DNA of 64,000 nucleotides from Amycolatopsis suaedae. Lineage in GTDB: Bacteria; Actinomycetota; Actinomycetes; Mycobacteriales; Pseudonocardiaceae. Numbering within the stretch: the stretch's first letter is position 1; every line of letters begins with the position of its first letter. The translations under genes and the position numbers were made by a program. This document shows positions 25,025 to 33,277 of the stretch, one piece after another. Location: contig NZ_SFCC01000003.1 in NCBI RefSeq assembly GCF_004214935.1, positions 310,001 to 374,000 of the forward strand, given 5' to 3'. A model generated the notes under the pieces. The model was not told the DNA's origin. It did not search any database and saw nothing but the letters and a program-made list of their open reading frames with translations.

Positions 25025-26275
25025 ATGGCGGGGGGTTTGCCAGTGGCGTTGCGCACGCGATCGGAGCGATCGCTGTGGACCGACGGCCGGTTCGTCGTGT
25101 TCACCGTCGCCCGCACGGTCTCCTGGGCCGGTACCGCCATCACCCTGGTCGCGCTGCCGATGCTGGTCTTCCAGCGCACCGGCAGCCCCGCGCTGACCGC
25201 GTTGCTCACCGCCGCCGAAGTGCTGCCCTACCTGTTGTTCGGCCTGCTCGCCGGTGCGCTGGCCGACCGGTGGTCGCGGCGCGCGGTGATGGTGGTGACC
25301 AGCGTCGGGCAGGCCGCGGTGCTGGCCAGTGTCCCGCTCGCCGACGCGTTCGGTGTGCTCGGCACCGCCCACCTGCTGGTGGCCGCGTTGTGCACGGCCG
25401 CCGCCGGGGTGTTCTTCGACGCGGCGAGCTTCTCCGCCATCCCCGAACTGGTCGGCCGGGACAAGCTGGCCGAGGCCACCGGTGTCAGCTCGGGCCTGAG
25501 CACGGTGATCTCCATGCTCGGCCCCGGCGTCGGCGGGGTGGTCGCGGCCTCGCTGGGGCCTGCCAACGCGATCGGCATCGACGCGCTCAGCTACGCCGTC
25601 GCCGCCGTGCTGCTGGCCCGGCTGCCGCTGCTGCGGGCGGCGTCGGCGCCCGCCGGACGGCCGTTGCGGGGTGACATCGCCGAAGGACTGCGTTACGTCT
25701 GGCGGCATCCGCTGATCCGGCCGCTCACCCTGCTCGGCATCGGCAACAGCCTGGCCGCCGGTGCGGTGCTGGCCCTGCTGCTGCCCGCGGCCGTCGAACA
25801 GCTCGGGCTGGCCGCCGACGACGCCAGGATCGGCCTGCTCTACGCCGCCGTAGGCGCGGGCGCGCTGCTGGCGACCGTCGTGCTGCCCAGGCTCAGCCGG
25901 GCGTTGCCGCCGGGCTGGGTGACGCTCGGCGGCCTGCTGCTGAGCTGGGTGTTCCTGCTCGGCTGGGTGCTGGCCACGACGTTCCCGGTCGCGCTGGCCG
26001 CGCTGGCGTTGTGGCAGGCGTCGAACACCCTGGTGGTGCTGAACGGGATCCTGGTCCGCCAGCGGGTCACGCCGGACGAGTTGCAGGGCAGGGTCAACAC
26101 GACCGGCCGGATGATCGCGTGGGGCGGGCAGCCCCTCGGGGCGGTGCTCGGCGGCGGTCTGGCCGGCGTGTGGGGAACGTCCGGCGCGCTGGTGTGTGTC
26201 GGGTCGGCGGCGCTGGCGGCCTGCCTGGCCGGTCTGTGCACGCCGTTGCGCAGACGGCGGTACGCGTTGGTCTGA
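25025..26275 (+). CDS. MFS exporter, EntS-like
   Basis: This 416-residue transporter has about 12 helices and resembles the enterobactin exporter EntS group: RSLWTDGRFVVFTVARTVSWAG, the loop LAGALADRWSRRAVMV between helices 2 and 3, and FFDAASFSAIPELVGRDKLAEATG. In the RiPP locus it is the natural candidate for exporting the mature peptide. ATG at 25025 is listed, but GTG at 25043, preceded by a GGGGGG tract, may be the real start. Confidence 0.85.
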   Translation: MAGGLPVALRTRSERSLWTDGRFVVFTVARTVSWAGTAITLVALPMLVFQRTGSPALTALLTAAEVLPYLLFGLLAGALADRWSRRAVMVVTSVGQAAVLASVPLADAFGVLGTAHLLVAALCTAAAGVFFDAASFSAIPELVGRDKLAEATGVSSGLSTVISMLGPGVGGVVAASLGPANAIGIDALSYAVAAVLLARLPLLRAASAPAGRPLRGDIAEGLRYVWRHPLIRPLTLLGIGNSLAAGAVLALLLPAAVEQLGLAADDARIGLLYAAVGAGALLATVVLPRLSRALPPGWVTLGGLLLSWVFLLGWVLATTFPVALAALALWQASNTLVVLNGILVRQRVTPDELQGRVNTTGRMIAWGGQPLGAVLGGGLAGVWGTSGALVCVGSAALAACLAGLCTPLRRRRYALV

Positions 26276-26322
26276 CCGGGCGCGGTCAGTTGTCAGCCGA
26301 GTGCGGGGTCAGCGTGTGAACC

Positions 26323-26338
26323 TGTCACAACGGTGACA
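26323..26338. promoter_or_regulatory. TGTCAC-AACG-GTGACA inverted repeat upstream of the PucR gene
   Basis: This 16-bp perfect inverted repeat lies about 90 bp before the PucR start; a further GTGACA is at 26364-26369. The 12-mer CGGTGACAAGAA (26331-26342) recurs at 37285-37296 upstream of the mce operon. It could be an autoregulatory site for the PucR protein. Confidence 0.45.
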
Positions 26339-26429
26339 AGAAATCGGTTTCCTCTGGGGTTTGTGACACGTTCCCGGCTACTTTTTCGATGTGTCCGGTG
26401 TCACCATCGGACGAAGCGAAGGGGCTGCG

Positions 26430-27689
26430 ATGACGGTCGAGCGCGCCGAGGTATCCCTGCCACCCAGGCTCGCCGACATCTTCCGGCCCGAACTGCCCAG
26501 CCTCGCCGAGGACATCGTCGGCGAGGTGCGCTCGCAGATTCCCGAGTACGCGCGCCCACTGGACGGGCCGTACGGCCGTTCGATCCGGGCCGGCGTCGAG
26601 CATGCGATCACGATGTTCGTCGAGCAGATCGCCGACCCCGGCGCGCCGAAGCAGAACTCGCTGGAGGTCCACCGCAAGCTCGGGCAGAACGAGATGCGGG
26701 AGGGCCGCAGCCTGGACACACTGCAGGCCGCCTACCGGGTGGGGGCCAGGGTGGCGTGGCGGCGGATCATGCGGATCGGCAGGCGTAGCGGGCTGTCGTC
26801 GGCGGTGATGTCGCAGCTGGCCGACGCGATGTTCGCGTTCATCGACGAGCTGGCCTCGATCGCGCTGGACGGCTACCTGGAGGCCAAGGCGTCGTCGGCG
26901 GGCGCGCTGGAGACGTGGCGGCGCAGGCTGTTGCAGTTGCTGCTGGAACGTCCGCTGGTGCCCAGGGAGGCCATCGCCGAACTGGCGCAGCTGACCGGCT
27001 GGGCCGTGCCGGAGGAGGCGACGCCGATCGCGTTGCGGCCGACGCCGGTGAGCGGGCACGTCCGCAGGCACCCCTCCCTGGACGCGGACATCCTGGCCGA
27101 GCTGGACACCCACGAGCCGGTCCTGCTGGTGCCCGGTGAGCTGACCGAGGAGCGGCTGGCGAACGTGCAGCGGGCGCTGCCCGGATGCCGGATGTCGGTG
27201 GGGCCGACCGTGCGGCTGGAGTTCGTCGCCGACTCGCTGCGCTGGGCCCGCCGCGCGCTGGCCCTCGTCGACGACGGGGTGCTGCCGCCGGGGCGCACCA
27301 CGTTCTCGTCCGAGCACCTGGCGACCCTGTTGCTGCATTCGGACGAGCAGCTCGTCACGCACCTGCGCCGGACCGTGCTGGCGCCGCTGGAGGGCATGAC
27401 CGACAAGCAGAAGGAACGGCTGACCGAGACGCTGCGGGCGTGGCTGGACACCCAGGGCAGCGTGCTGGGCATCGCCGAGCGGCTGAACGTCCACCCGCAG
27501 ACCGTCCGCTACCGCATGCGGCAGCTGCATGCCACGTTCGGTGAGCAGCTGGCCGACCCGGCGACCCGGTTCGCCATGGAACTGGTGCTGCGTGCCGACC
27601 GCACGGCGGCCCGTCCCGCGACGGCCGTGCCCTGGCCCGCCTACCGCCTGCCCGACCTGCCCGGCCCGCGCCTGAGTGCCCGCGCCTGA
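26430..27689 (+). CDS. PucR-family transcriptional regulator
   Basis: This 419-residue regulator has an N-terminal all-helical sensor-like region (about 1-170, with EVHRKLGQNEMREGRSLDTLQAAYRVGARVAW), a central GGDEF-like degenerate domain and the C-terminal PucR helix-turn-helix LDTQGSVLGIAERLNVHPQTVRYRMRQL. ATG at 26430 has AAGGGG about 6 nt upstream. It faces the mce operon convergently. Shared TGACAA-type motifs in its own promoter and the mce and secreted-protein promoters suggest it could control them. Effector unknown. Confidence 0.88.
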   Translation: MTVERAEVSLPPRLADIFRPELPSLAEDIVGEVRSQIPEYARPLDGPYGRSIRAGVEHAITMFVEQIADPGAPKQNSLEVHRKLGQNEMREGRSLDTLQAAYRVGARVAWRRIMRIGRRSGLSSAVMSQLADAMFAFIDELASIALDGYLEAKASSAGALETWRRRLLQLLLERPLVPREAIAELAQLTGWAVPEEATPIALRPTPVSGHVRRHPSLDADILAELDTHEPVLLVPGELTEERLANVQRALPGCRMSVGPTVRLEFVADSLRWARRALALVDDGVLPPGRTTFSSEHLATLLLHSDEQLVTHLRRTVLAPLEGMTDKQKERLTETLRAWLDTQGSVLGIAERLNVHPQTVRYRMRQLHATFGEQLADPATRFAMELVLRADRTAARPATAVPWPAYRLPDLPGPRLSARA

Positions 27690-27693
27690 CCCG

Positions 27694-27800
27694 CGCGAGT
27701 CCACCACCCGCACCCCGCGAGTCCGCCTTTCCCGCCCCCCGAGTTGCACGTTCCTGCCCCGCGAGTCCACCGCCCGCACCCCGCGAGTTGCCCGCCCGCA
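27694..27800. repeat. Degenerate CGCGAGT-type repeat array
   Basis: Units such as CGCGAGTCCACCACCCGC, CGCGAGTCCGCC, CGAGTTGCACGTTC and CGCGAGTCCACCGCCCGC follow directly after the PucR stop codon, with roughly 20-bp spacing. They resemble the 16-mer arrays elsewhere in the window. Confidence 0.55.
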
Positions 27801-27828
27801 CCCAGGGGCCTCGGCGAAGCCCAAAGCA

Positions 27829-27877
27829 CGTGAAGGCCACCTTCAGTACGTGTGACGTAGTGAAGGTGGCCTTCACG
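27829..27877. terminator. Hairpin between converging PucR gene and mce operon
   Basis: Arms 27829-27851 and 27855-27877 (core CGTGAAGGCCACCTTCA) pair with one mismatch around a 3-nt loop. The position between two converging transcription units fits a shared terminator. It belongs to the dispersed hairpin family. Confidence 0.65.
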
Positions 27878-27915
27878 AGCTTTCACGCGCCGTGTGTCGG
27901 GTGCTCCCGAACGGC

Positions 27916-27981
27916 CTGAGTGGTCAACTCGCGGGGGCTGAGTGGTGGACTCGCGGGGGCTGAGTGGTGGACTCGCGGGGG
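27916..27981. repeat. Three tandem 22-bp repeats
   Basis: Units 27916-27937, 27938-27959 and 27960-27981 share the core GAGTGGTGGACTCGCGG. Units 2 and 3 are identical; unit 1 differs at two positions (CA for GG). They abut the end of the last mce-operon gene. Confidence 0.85.
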
Positions 27982-27984
27982 CGG

Positions 27985-28530
27985 TCAGCGCGGGGTGAGG
28001 CCGGTGATCAGCCAGGTGCCGTCGACGCGCTGGGCCGTCACCGACAGCTGCGCCGCCGCCGTGCCGGCGGGCACGCCCGCCCGCGTCGCGGACTGGGTCA
28101 GGAACGCCAGCACCGTCGCACCGTCACCGTCGATCCGCTGGACGGCCGTGCTCACCACCCGGCTGGTCAGCACCAGCTTCTGGGCCGGCGCGTCGGCACG
28201 TACCCGCTCGAACAGCACCCGGTAGTCGTCCAGCGCCTTACCCCGCAGCACCGACGCCGCAGCCCGCTCGGTGGCCGCCGTGTCGGCGTGGGAGTACGAG
28301 AAGATCCGGTTCAGCGCGCTGGTGACCGCCGCGTCGACCTCCGCGGTCGCGTTCACGTCGACCAGCGCCGTGTTGGCCGCGGACGACGACCCGGTCAGCT
28401 GCCGCGCCTCGATCGTGAACCACGTCCCCAGCCCGGTCAGCACCAGCGCCACGACCACCAGCGGCAGCACCCGCGACGGCCGCCGCTGCGGCTCGGCGAC
28501 CACCACCTCGGCCGGCGCCACCATCGTCAT
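27985..28530 (-). CDS. Mce-associated membrane protein (last gene of the mce operon)
   Basis: This 181-residue protein has one N-terminal transmembrane helix (about 20-40, PLVVVALVLTGLGTWFTI) and an extracytoplasmic domain resembling the Mas/SnoaL-like proteins encoded after mce genes (VDVNATAEVDAAVTSALNRIFSYSHAD). Such proteins are thought to stabilise Mce lipid importers. It overlaps the gene before it by 4 nt (ATGA). Confidence 0.82.
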   Translation of the reverse strand: MTMVAPAEVVVAEPQRRPSRVLPLVVVALVLTGLGTWFTIEARQLTGSSSAANTALVDVNATAEVDAAVTSALNRIFSYSHADTAATERAAASVLRGKALDDYRVLFERVRADAPAQKLVLTSRVVSTAVQRIDGDGATVLAFLTQSATRAGVPAGTAAAQLSVTAQRVDGTWLITGLTPR

Positions 28531-29015
28531 CCGCCCACCCCCACCTGGTCCAGCGCGCTGAGCTTCCAGCCCGCGTCGGTGCGGGTCAGCTTCGCCGTGA
28601 ACCGGTTGCGGTCCACCGACGGCGCCGCACCCGCCTTGGCGACGGTGATCTCCACCGACGCCAGCAGCCGGGCGGTGCCCGCGTGGTCGTCCAGCTCGCT
28701 GACAGCCGCGTCGAGCACGGTCCCCTTCGACACCGTGCCGCCGTCCCGCCAGGCCTGCCGGGTGGCGGCGTCGGTGCCCGCCAGCCGCTCTCGCAGCGGA
28801 CCGGTCGACGCCTCCAGCCAGCGGGCGATGTCGGCGTCGACCCTCGTGTGGTCCAGCGAGTTCAGCACGGCGACCTGCTCACGTCCCGCGGCCAGCGCGG
28901 CGTCGCGCTCGGCGGCGTAGCCGAGACCGTCGTCGGTCGCCGCCGACAGCCACGACCAACCCGCCCAGCCGGCGAACACCACCGCCACCAGCACCAGCCC
29001 CCACGCGATCCTCAC
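28527..29015 (-). CDS. Mce-associated membrane protein
   Basis: This encodes 162 residues: an N-terminal helix (MRIAWGLVLVAVVFAGWAG) and a domain of the same type as the following gene (RDAALAAGREQVAVLNSLDHTRVDADIARWLEASTGPLRERL). GTG at 29015 is chosen because it gives the same 4-nt GTGA overlap seen at other junctions of the operon; GTG at 29027 is an alternative. Predicted role is support of the Mce complex in the cell envelope. Confidence 0.82.
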   Translation of the reverse strand: MRIAWGLVLVAVVFAGWAGWSWLSAATDDGLGYAAERDAALAAGREQVAVLNSLDHTRVDADIARWLEASTGPLRERLAGTDAATRQAWRDGGTVSKGTVLDAAVSELDDHAGTARLLASVEITVAKAGAAPSVDRNRFTAKLTRTDAGWKLSALDQVGVGG

Positions 29016-30226
29016 CTGGGTAGCCACAGCATCCCCTCCAGATCGGTCGCCACCGTGGTCAGCGCGGGCAGGCCCAGCGGCGCGCTCTGCGTGCCCGATC
29101 CGGGCACCGCGGCGGGCGGCACACCGCCCTTGGGCGCGTTCTGCGAGCCGCGGACCGAGCTGGCGTCGCCGTAGGGCAGCGTGCACGCCGCCCCGGTGTT
29201 CCACGCCTTCGGCGTGAGGTCGGTGGGCAGGCGCCGCTCGGTGCCCTCGTAGCCCTGCTGGCACGGCGGCGGATCACGGAACGTCAGCGCCACCGACAGC
29301 TGGGCCGACTCGGGGGTGATCGACGTCGACGCGGCCGCCACCGCCCTCGGCACGTGCACGAACAGGTGCTCCATCCCCGCGGTGCGCGTGTGGAACAGGT
29401 CCGACGTCGTGAGCAGGTTCGCCACCAGGATCGGCAGCCCCGGGTCGGTGTCCTTCAACAGCCCGGTCAGCTGGGTGGCGGCCAGCGGCGCGGTCCCGAT
29501 CAGCCTGCGCAGGTCGCCGTCGGCGCCTGCCAGCTCGCGGGCGAACAACGCGGCGTTGCTGCTGAACGTCCGCCACGCCTGCGCCGAGTCCAGCTGCGTG
29601 CGCAGGACGGTCGTGCCGTCGCTGAGCAGCTCCGTGGTCTGCGGCAGGTGCGCGGCGGCGGTGTCGGTGAACGACGTCGCCGAGTCCATCAGCACCTGCA
29701 GGTTCGGCCCGGACCCGTGCAGCGCGGTGCCCAGCTCGTCGACGACCGTGCGCAACGCGTCGGTGGGCACGGAGGCGTTGAACGCGCTCAGGTTCGTCAT
29801 CACCTCGCTCACCGGCAGCGGCAGCCGGGTCGACTCGACGCCGATCACCGAACCGTCCTCCAGGAACGGCCCGTCGGCCGTGCGTGGCTGGAGGTCGACG
29901 TACTGCTCGCCGACGGCGGACCGGTTGGCGACCACCGCCATGGTGTTGCTGGGAATCGCCGGCGCGCCGGAGTCGATGCGCAGGTCCGCCTCCATGCCGT
30001 CGTCGGTCAGCCGCAGCTCGCCGACCCGCCCGACGGCCACGCCCCGGTAGGTGACCTCGCCGCCGGTGAACACGCCGCTGCCGTCGGCCAGCCGCACCTT
30101 CACCAGGTAGCCGCTGCCGCCGAACAGCCGGTCGACGCCCGCGTACCGCGCGCCGACGAACGCGACGACCGCCAGCGCGATCACGACGAACGCGATCACC
30201 TGGGCCCGTACCACCCGGGTCAGCAT
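29012..30226 (-). CDS. mceF: MCE-family protein, sixth of six
   Basis: This 404-residue protein has one N-terminal membrane helix (IAFVVIALAVVAFVGARYAG), an MlaD/MCE domain (about 40-120, with GVFTGGEVTYRGVAVGRVGEL) and a long helical region. It probably forms part of a hetero-hexameric tube that carries lipids or sterols through the envelope. The C-terminal part has Cys pairs in CQQGYEG and ACTLPYG. It overlaps its neighbours by 4 nt and 1 nt. Confidence 0.9.
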   Translation of the reverse strand: MLTRVVRAQVIAFVVIALAVVAFVGARYAGVDRLFGGSGYLVKVRLADGSGVFTGGEVTYRGVAVGRVGELRLTDDGMEADLRIDSGAPAIPSNTMAVVANRSAVGEQYVDLQPRTADGPFLEDGSVIGVESTRLPLPVSEVMTNLSAFNASVPTDALRTVVDELGTALHGSGPNLQVLMDSATSFTDTAAAHLPQTTELLSDGTTVLRTQLDSAQAWRTFSSNAALFARELAGADGDLRRLIGTAPLAATQLTGLLKDTDPGLPILVANLLTTSDLFHTRTAGMEHLFVHVPRAVAAASTSITPESAQLSVALTFRDPPPCQQGYEGTERRLPTDLTPKAWNTGAACTLPYGDASSVRGSQNAPKGGVPPAAVPGSGTQSAPLGLPALTTVATDLEGMLWLPR

Positions 30227-31278
30227 CAGCGCTCACCCCCGGAGTTGGTGACGGTGCCCGCCGCGGGCAGCGGCAGCGTGGCCTCCGGCGGGGGCACCTC
30301 GCCCTGGGGGACGATCTCGATGAACATGTTCATGTAGTCGCCCTTCACCGCGTCCAGCACCGGATCGGTGAACGGGAACGTCGGCAGGATCTCCAGTGCC
30401 CTCGGCAGGTCCTGACCGGCCTCGGCGAGCCGGTGCACGATCGGCGCGAGTGCCTTGAGATCGGCCACCATGTCGTTCTTGCTGCGGGTGATGGTGTCGA
30501 CGGCCACCGTCGACAGCTGGTCCAGCGACTGCAGCATGGACACCAGCATCGTGCGCTGCTCGGCCAGCGAGCGCATGCCCGGCGCCAGGTCGTCGAGCGC
30601 GGTGTCGATCTGGTCGGTGCGGGCGGCCAGGGTGGTGGCCAGCCGGTTGAGCCCGTCCAGTGCCTCGACGATGTCCGTGCGGTGGGTGTCCAGATTGCCC
30701 ATGAGCTGCCGCACGCCGGACAGGAACGACCGGATCTCCTCCTCGTTGCCGGTCATCACCTTCGACAGTTCCTGGCTGATCGTCTGGAGCTGACCGATGC
30801 CGCCGCCGTTGAGCAGCATCGACAGCGCCCCGAACACCTCCTCGAACTCCGGGTTGCGGTTGGTCCGGTCGGCCGGGATCAGCGCCCCCTCACCCAGCCG
30901 CGCCGGATCGGGCGGTGCCGTGGGCTGTGCCAGTTCGACGAACTTCTCGCCCAGCAGGCTGGACTGCCGCAGCCGGGCGACGGCGTTGGCAGGCAGCACC
31001 ACGTCGCCGTTGACGGCCACCACGACCTCGGCGGTCCACCCGTCGCCACCCAGCTTGATCGACTCGACCCGGCCGACGGCGACGTCGGCGACCTTCACCG
31101 CCGCCTGCGGAACCAGGTCCAGCACGTCGGCGAACTGCACGGTGACCCGGTACGGCGACTCGCCGAGGTCGGCGCCGCCGGGCAGCGGCAGGTCGTAGAC
31201 GCCGCCGAAACCGTCCCCCGAGCATCCCGCGGTCACCAGGCAGAGCGCGGCCGCCACGGCCGCCACCCGCCGCTTCAT
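30226..31278 (-). CDS. mceE: MCE-family lipoprotein, fifth of six
   Basis: This encodes 350 residues. A lipoprotein signal with lipobox TAGC (Cys19) marks the member that corresponds to the LprK/MceE position in mycobacterial operons. The MCE domain follows (YRVTVQFADVLDLVPQAAVKVADVAVGRVESI), then a coiled helical region. It is expected to anchor the Mce assembly by its lipid. Its stop overlaps the next start by 1 nt. Confidence 0.92.
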   Translation of the reverse strand: MKRRVAAVAAALCLVTAGCSGDGFGGVYDLPLPGGADLGESPYRVTVQFADVLDLVPQAAVKVADVAVGRVESIKLGGDGWTAEVVVAVNGDVVLPANAVARLRQSSLLGEKFVELAQPTAPPDPARLGEGALIPADRTNRNPEFEEVFGALSMLLNGGGIGQLQTISQELSKVMTGNEEEIRSFLSGVRQLMGNLDTHRTDIVEALDGLNRLATTLAARTDQIDTALDDLAPGMRSLAEQRTMLVSMLQSLDQLSTVAVDTITRSKNDMVADLKALAPIVHRLAEAGQDLPRALEILPTFPFTDPVLDAVKGDYMNMFIEIVPQGEVPPPEATLPLPAAGTVTNSGGER

Positions 31279-32285
31279 CGCCCGCTCACAGGCAAGGGGA
31301 GCGGTGGTCCGCCCGGAATGAAGTACTCCATGTTCGGGCGGCCCTGCAGCGTGCCCGACCGCGCGTCGAACGCGCCGCCGACGTTCTCCACCGCCAGCGG
31401 CATCGAGTCCAGCGCCTCGGCCAGCTCGGCCCGGTTGTCCACCAGGTTCTGCGTGACGTGCGCCAGCCGGTCCACAGTGGACTTCAGGGCGACCCGGTTG
31501 TCCCGGATGAACGCCTGCACCTCACCGAGCGAGGCGCCCAGTGCCGCCAGCGCGCCGGACAGTTCCTCCCGGTCGGCGGCCAGCAGCTGGGCCACCTCGG
31601 CCAGCTTGGTGTTGACCGCCCGCACCTGCCCGTCGTTGGTGGCCAGCATGTTCGTGAACGTCCGCAGCTGGTCCACCGTGCCGAACAGGTCCTCCTTCGA
31701 GTCTGCCAGCGTGCGGGCGAGCTGGGCGAAGTTGCCGATGTTGTCGTTGATGGCACGGCCGTTGCCGGCGAGGTTGGCCGCGCCGGTGCGCAGCAGCTCC
31801 GACAGCGCCCCGTTGGCGTTGGCGCCCTGCGGTCCCAGCGCGTGGGTCAGCGTGTTGAGGCTGGCGTACAGCTCGTCCAGCTCGACCGGCGTCGCGGTGC
31901 GCTCGACGCCGATCAGCGCGCCGTCGGCGATCCGTTCCGTGCCGCGCCGGGCCAGCGTGGAGAACTGGACGTAGCGGTCGGACACCACGCTCGGCGCGAC
32001 GACCAGCGCCCTGGTGTTCGCCGCGACCGGCGCGGTGCCGTCGACCCGCAGCCGCACGTCGACCCGGTCGCCGACCGGGGTCACCTCCTCGACCTCGCCG
32101 ATGCGCACGCCGAGCAGCCGCACGTCCGACCCCGCGTACACGCCGACCGCGCGGCCGAACTGGGCGGTGACCCGCTTGTCACCGTCACCGCTGAAGATCC
32201 ACCACAGCGCACCGGCGACGACCACCGCCGCCACCGTGATGACGACGAAGACCTTGCTCATGCGGACCTGGAAACGTGTGCTCAC
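31275..32285 (-). CDS. mceD: MCE-family protein, fourth of six
   Basis: This 336-residue protein has an N-terminal helix (VFVVITVAAVVVAGALWWIF), an MCE domain with AVGVYAGSDVRLLGVRIGEVEEV and a helical needle-forming region. GTG at 32285 gives a 4-nt overlap with the preceding gene; it overlaps the lipoprotein gene by 4 nt as well. It is a subunit of the Mce import complex powered by the YrbE permeases and an ATPase encoded elsewhere. Confidence 0.9.
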   Translation of the reverse strand: MSTRFQVRMSKVFVVITVAAVVVAGALWWIFSGDGDKRVTAQFGRAVGVYAGSDVRLLGVRIGEVEEVTPVGDRVDVRLRVDGTAPVAANTRALVVAPSVVSDRYVQFSTLARRGTERIADGALIGVERTATPVELDELYASLNTLTHALGPQGANANGALSELLRTGAANLAGNGRAINDNIGNFAQLARTLADSKEDLFGTVDQLRTFTNMLATNDGQVRAVNTKLAEVAQLLAADREELSGALAALGASLGEVQAFIRDNRVALKSTVDRLAHVTQNLVDNRAELAEALDSMPLAVENVGGAFDARSGTLQGRPNMEYFIPGGPPLPLPVSGR

Positions 32286-33277
32286 CTCGGTCCCGTCCCT
32301 TCGAAGCCCGGTGGGGTACACGGGTCGCGGTTCTCCGGTATGAGGCCGCACAGGTAGAAGTCCAGCCAGCGGCCGTTGCCCATGATGTTGTTGACCTGCC
32401 GGAAGTACGGGCCGGCCAGGGCCAGCCCGCGGTCCAGGTTCTCGGTGTGCCGCTGCAGGATCTCCGCGACGCTGTTCAGCCGCGCCAGCGCCGGTCCGAG
32501 CTGGGCCTTGTTGTCCGCGACCAGCCCGGACAGCTGCTCACCCAGCCTGCGGGCGCCGGTGAGCAGTGCGGAGATGGCTTCTCGCCGGTGGGTCAGCTCG
32601 GTGAGCAGCAGGTTGCCGTCGCCGAGCAGCTTCTCGAACGCCGTGCCCGAGCCGGCCAGGCTGGTGGCGACCGTCCTCGTGTTGGCCAGCAGCTGGGCCA
32701 GCTGCTCGTCGCGTTCGGAGATGGTGCGCGACAGCGCGGTCAGGCCTTCGAGCGCGGTACGCACGTGCTGCGGCGAGTCGGCGAACGTCTCCGACAGCGT
32801 GCGGAAGCTCTGCGCCAGCTGGCCGGTGTCGATGGCGCCGACGGTGTTGGCCAGCCCGCTGAACGCCTCGGTCACGTCGTACGGGGTGACCGTGCGATCC
32901 AGTGTGATCGGCGTGTCCGGGTCCAGTGCGGCGTCGCCGGTCGGGTACAGGGACAGGAACTTGCGCCCCAGCAACGTCTTGATCTTGATCTCCGCGGTGG
33001 TGCGGTTGCCCAGCCAGACGTCGGACACCCGGAACGCCACGCGCACCCGGTCCTCGGCCAGCTCGACGTCGGTGACCTCGCCGACCTTGATGCCCGCCAC
33101 CCGGACCTCGTCGTCGGCCTGCAGCCCGGCTGCCTCGCCGAACTCCGCGTGGTAGGTGGTGCCGCCCCCGATGATCGGCAGCTCCTCGGCGTAGAACGCC
33201 GTGGTCACCACCGCGGCCAGCACCACCGAGCCGATCACGCCGATGGTGAACGGGTTGCGTTCCTTGAACGACGTCAC
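32282..33277 (-). CDS. mceC: MCE-family protein, third of six
   Basis: This 331-residue protein has an N-terminal helix (TIGVIGSVVLAAVVTTAFY), an MCE domain with AEFGEAAGLQADDEVRVAGIKVGEV and a helical C-terminal region ending near NGRWLDFYLCGLI. GTG at 33277 gives the GTGA overlap with the preceding gene. Confidence 0.9.
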   Translation of the reverse strand: MTSFKERNPFTIGVIGSVVLAAVVTTAFYAEELPIIGGGTTYHAEFGEAAGLQADDEVRVAGIKVGEVTDVELAEDRVRVAFRVSDVWLGNRTTAEIKIKTLLGRKFLSLYPTGDAALDPDTPITLDRTVTPYDVTEAFSGLANTVGAIDTGQLAQSFRTLSETFADSPQHVRTALEGLTALSRTISERDEQLAQLLANTRTVATSLAGSGTAFEKLLGDGNLLLTELTHRREAISALLTGARRLGEQLSGLVADNKAQLGPALARLNSVAEILQRHTENLDRGLALAGPYFRQVNNIMGNGRWLDFYLCGLIPENRDPCTPPGFEGTGPR

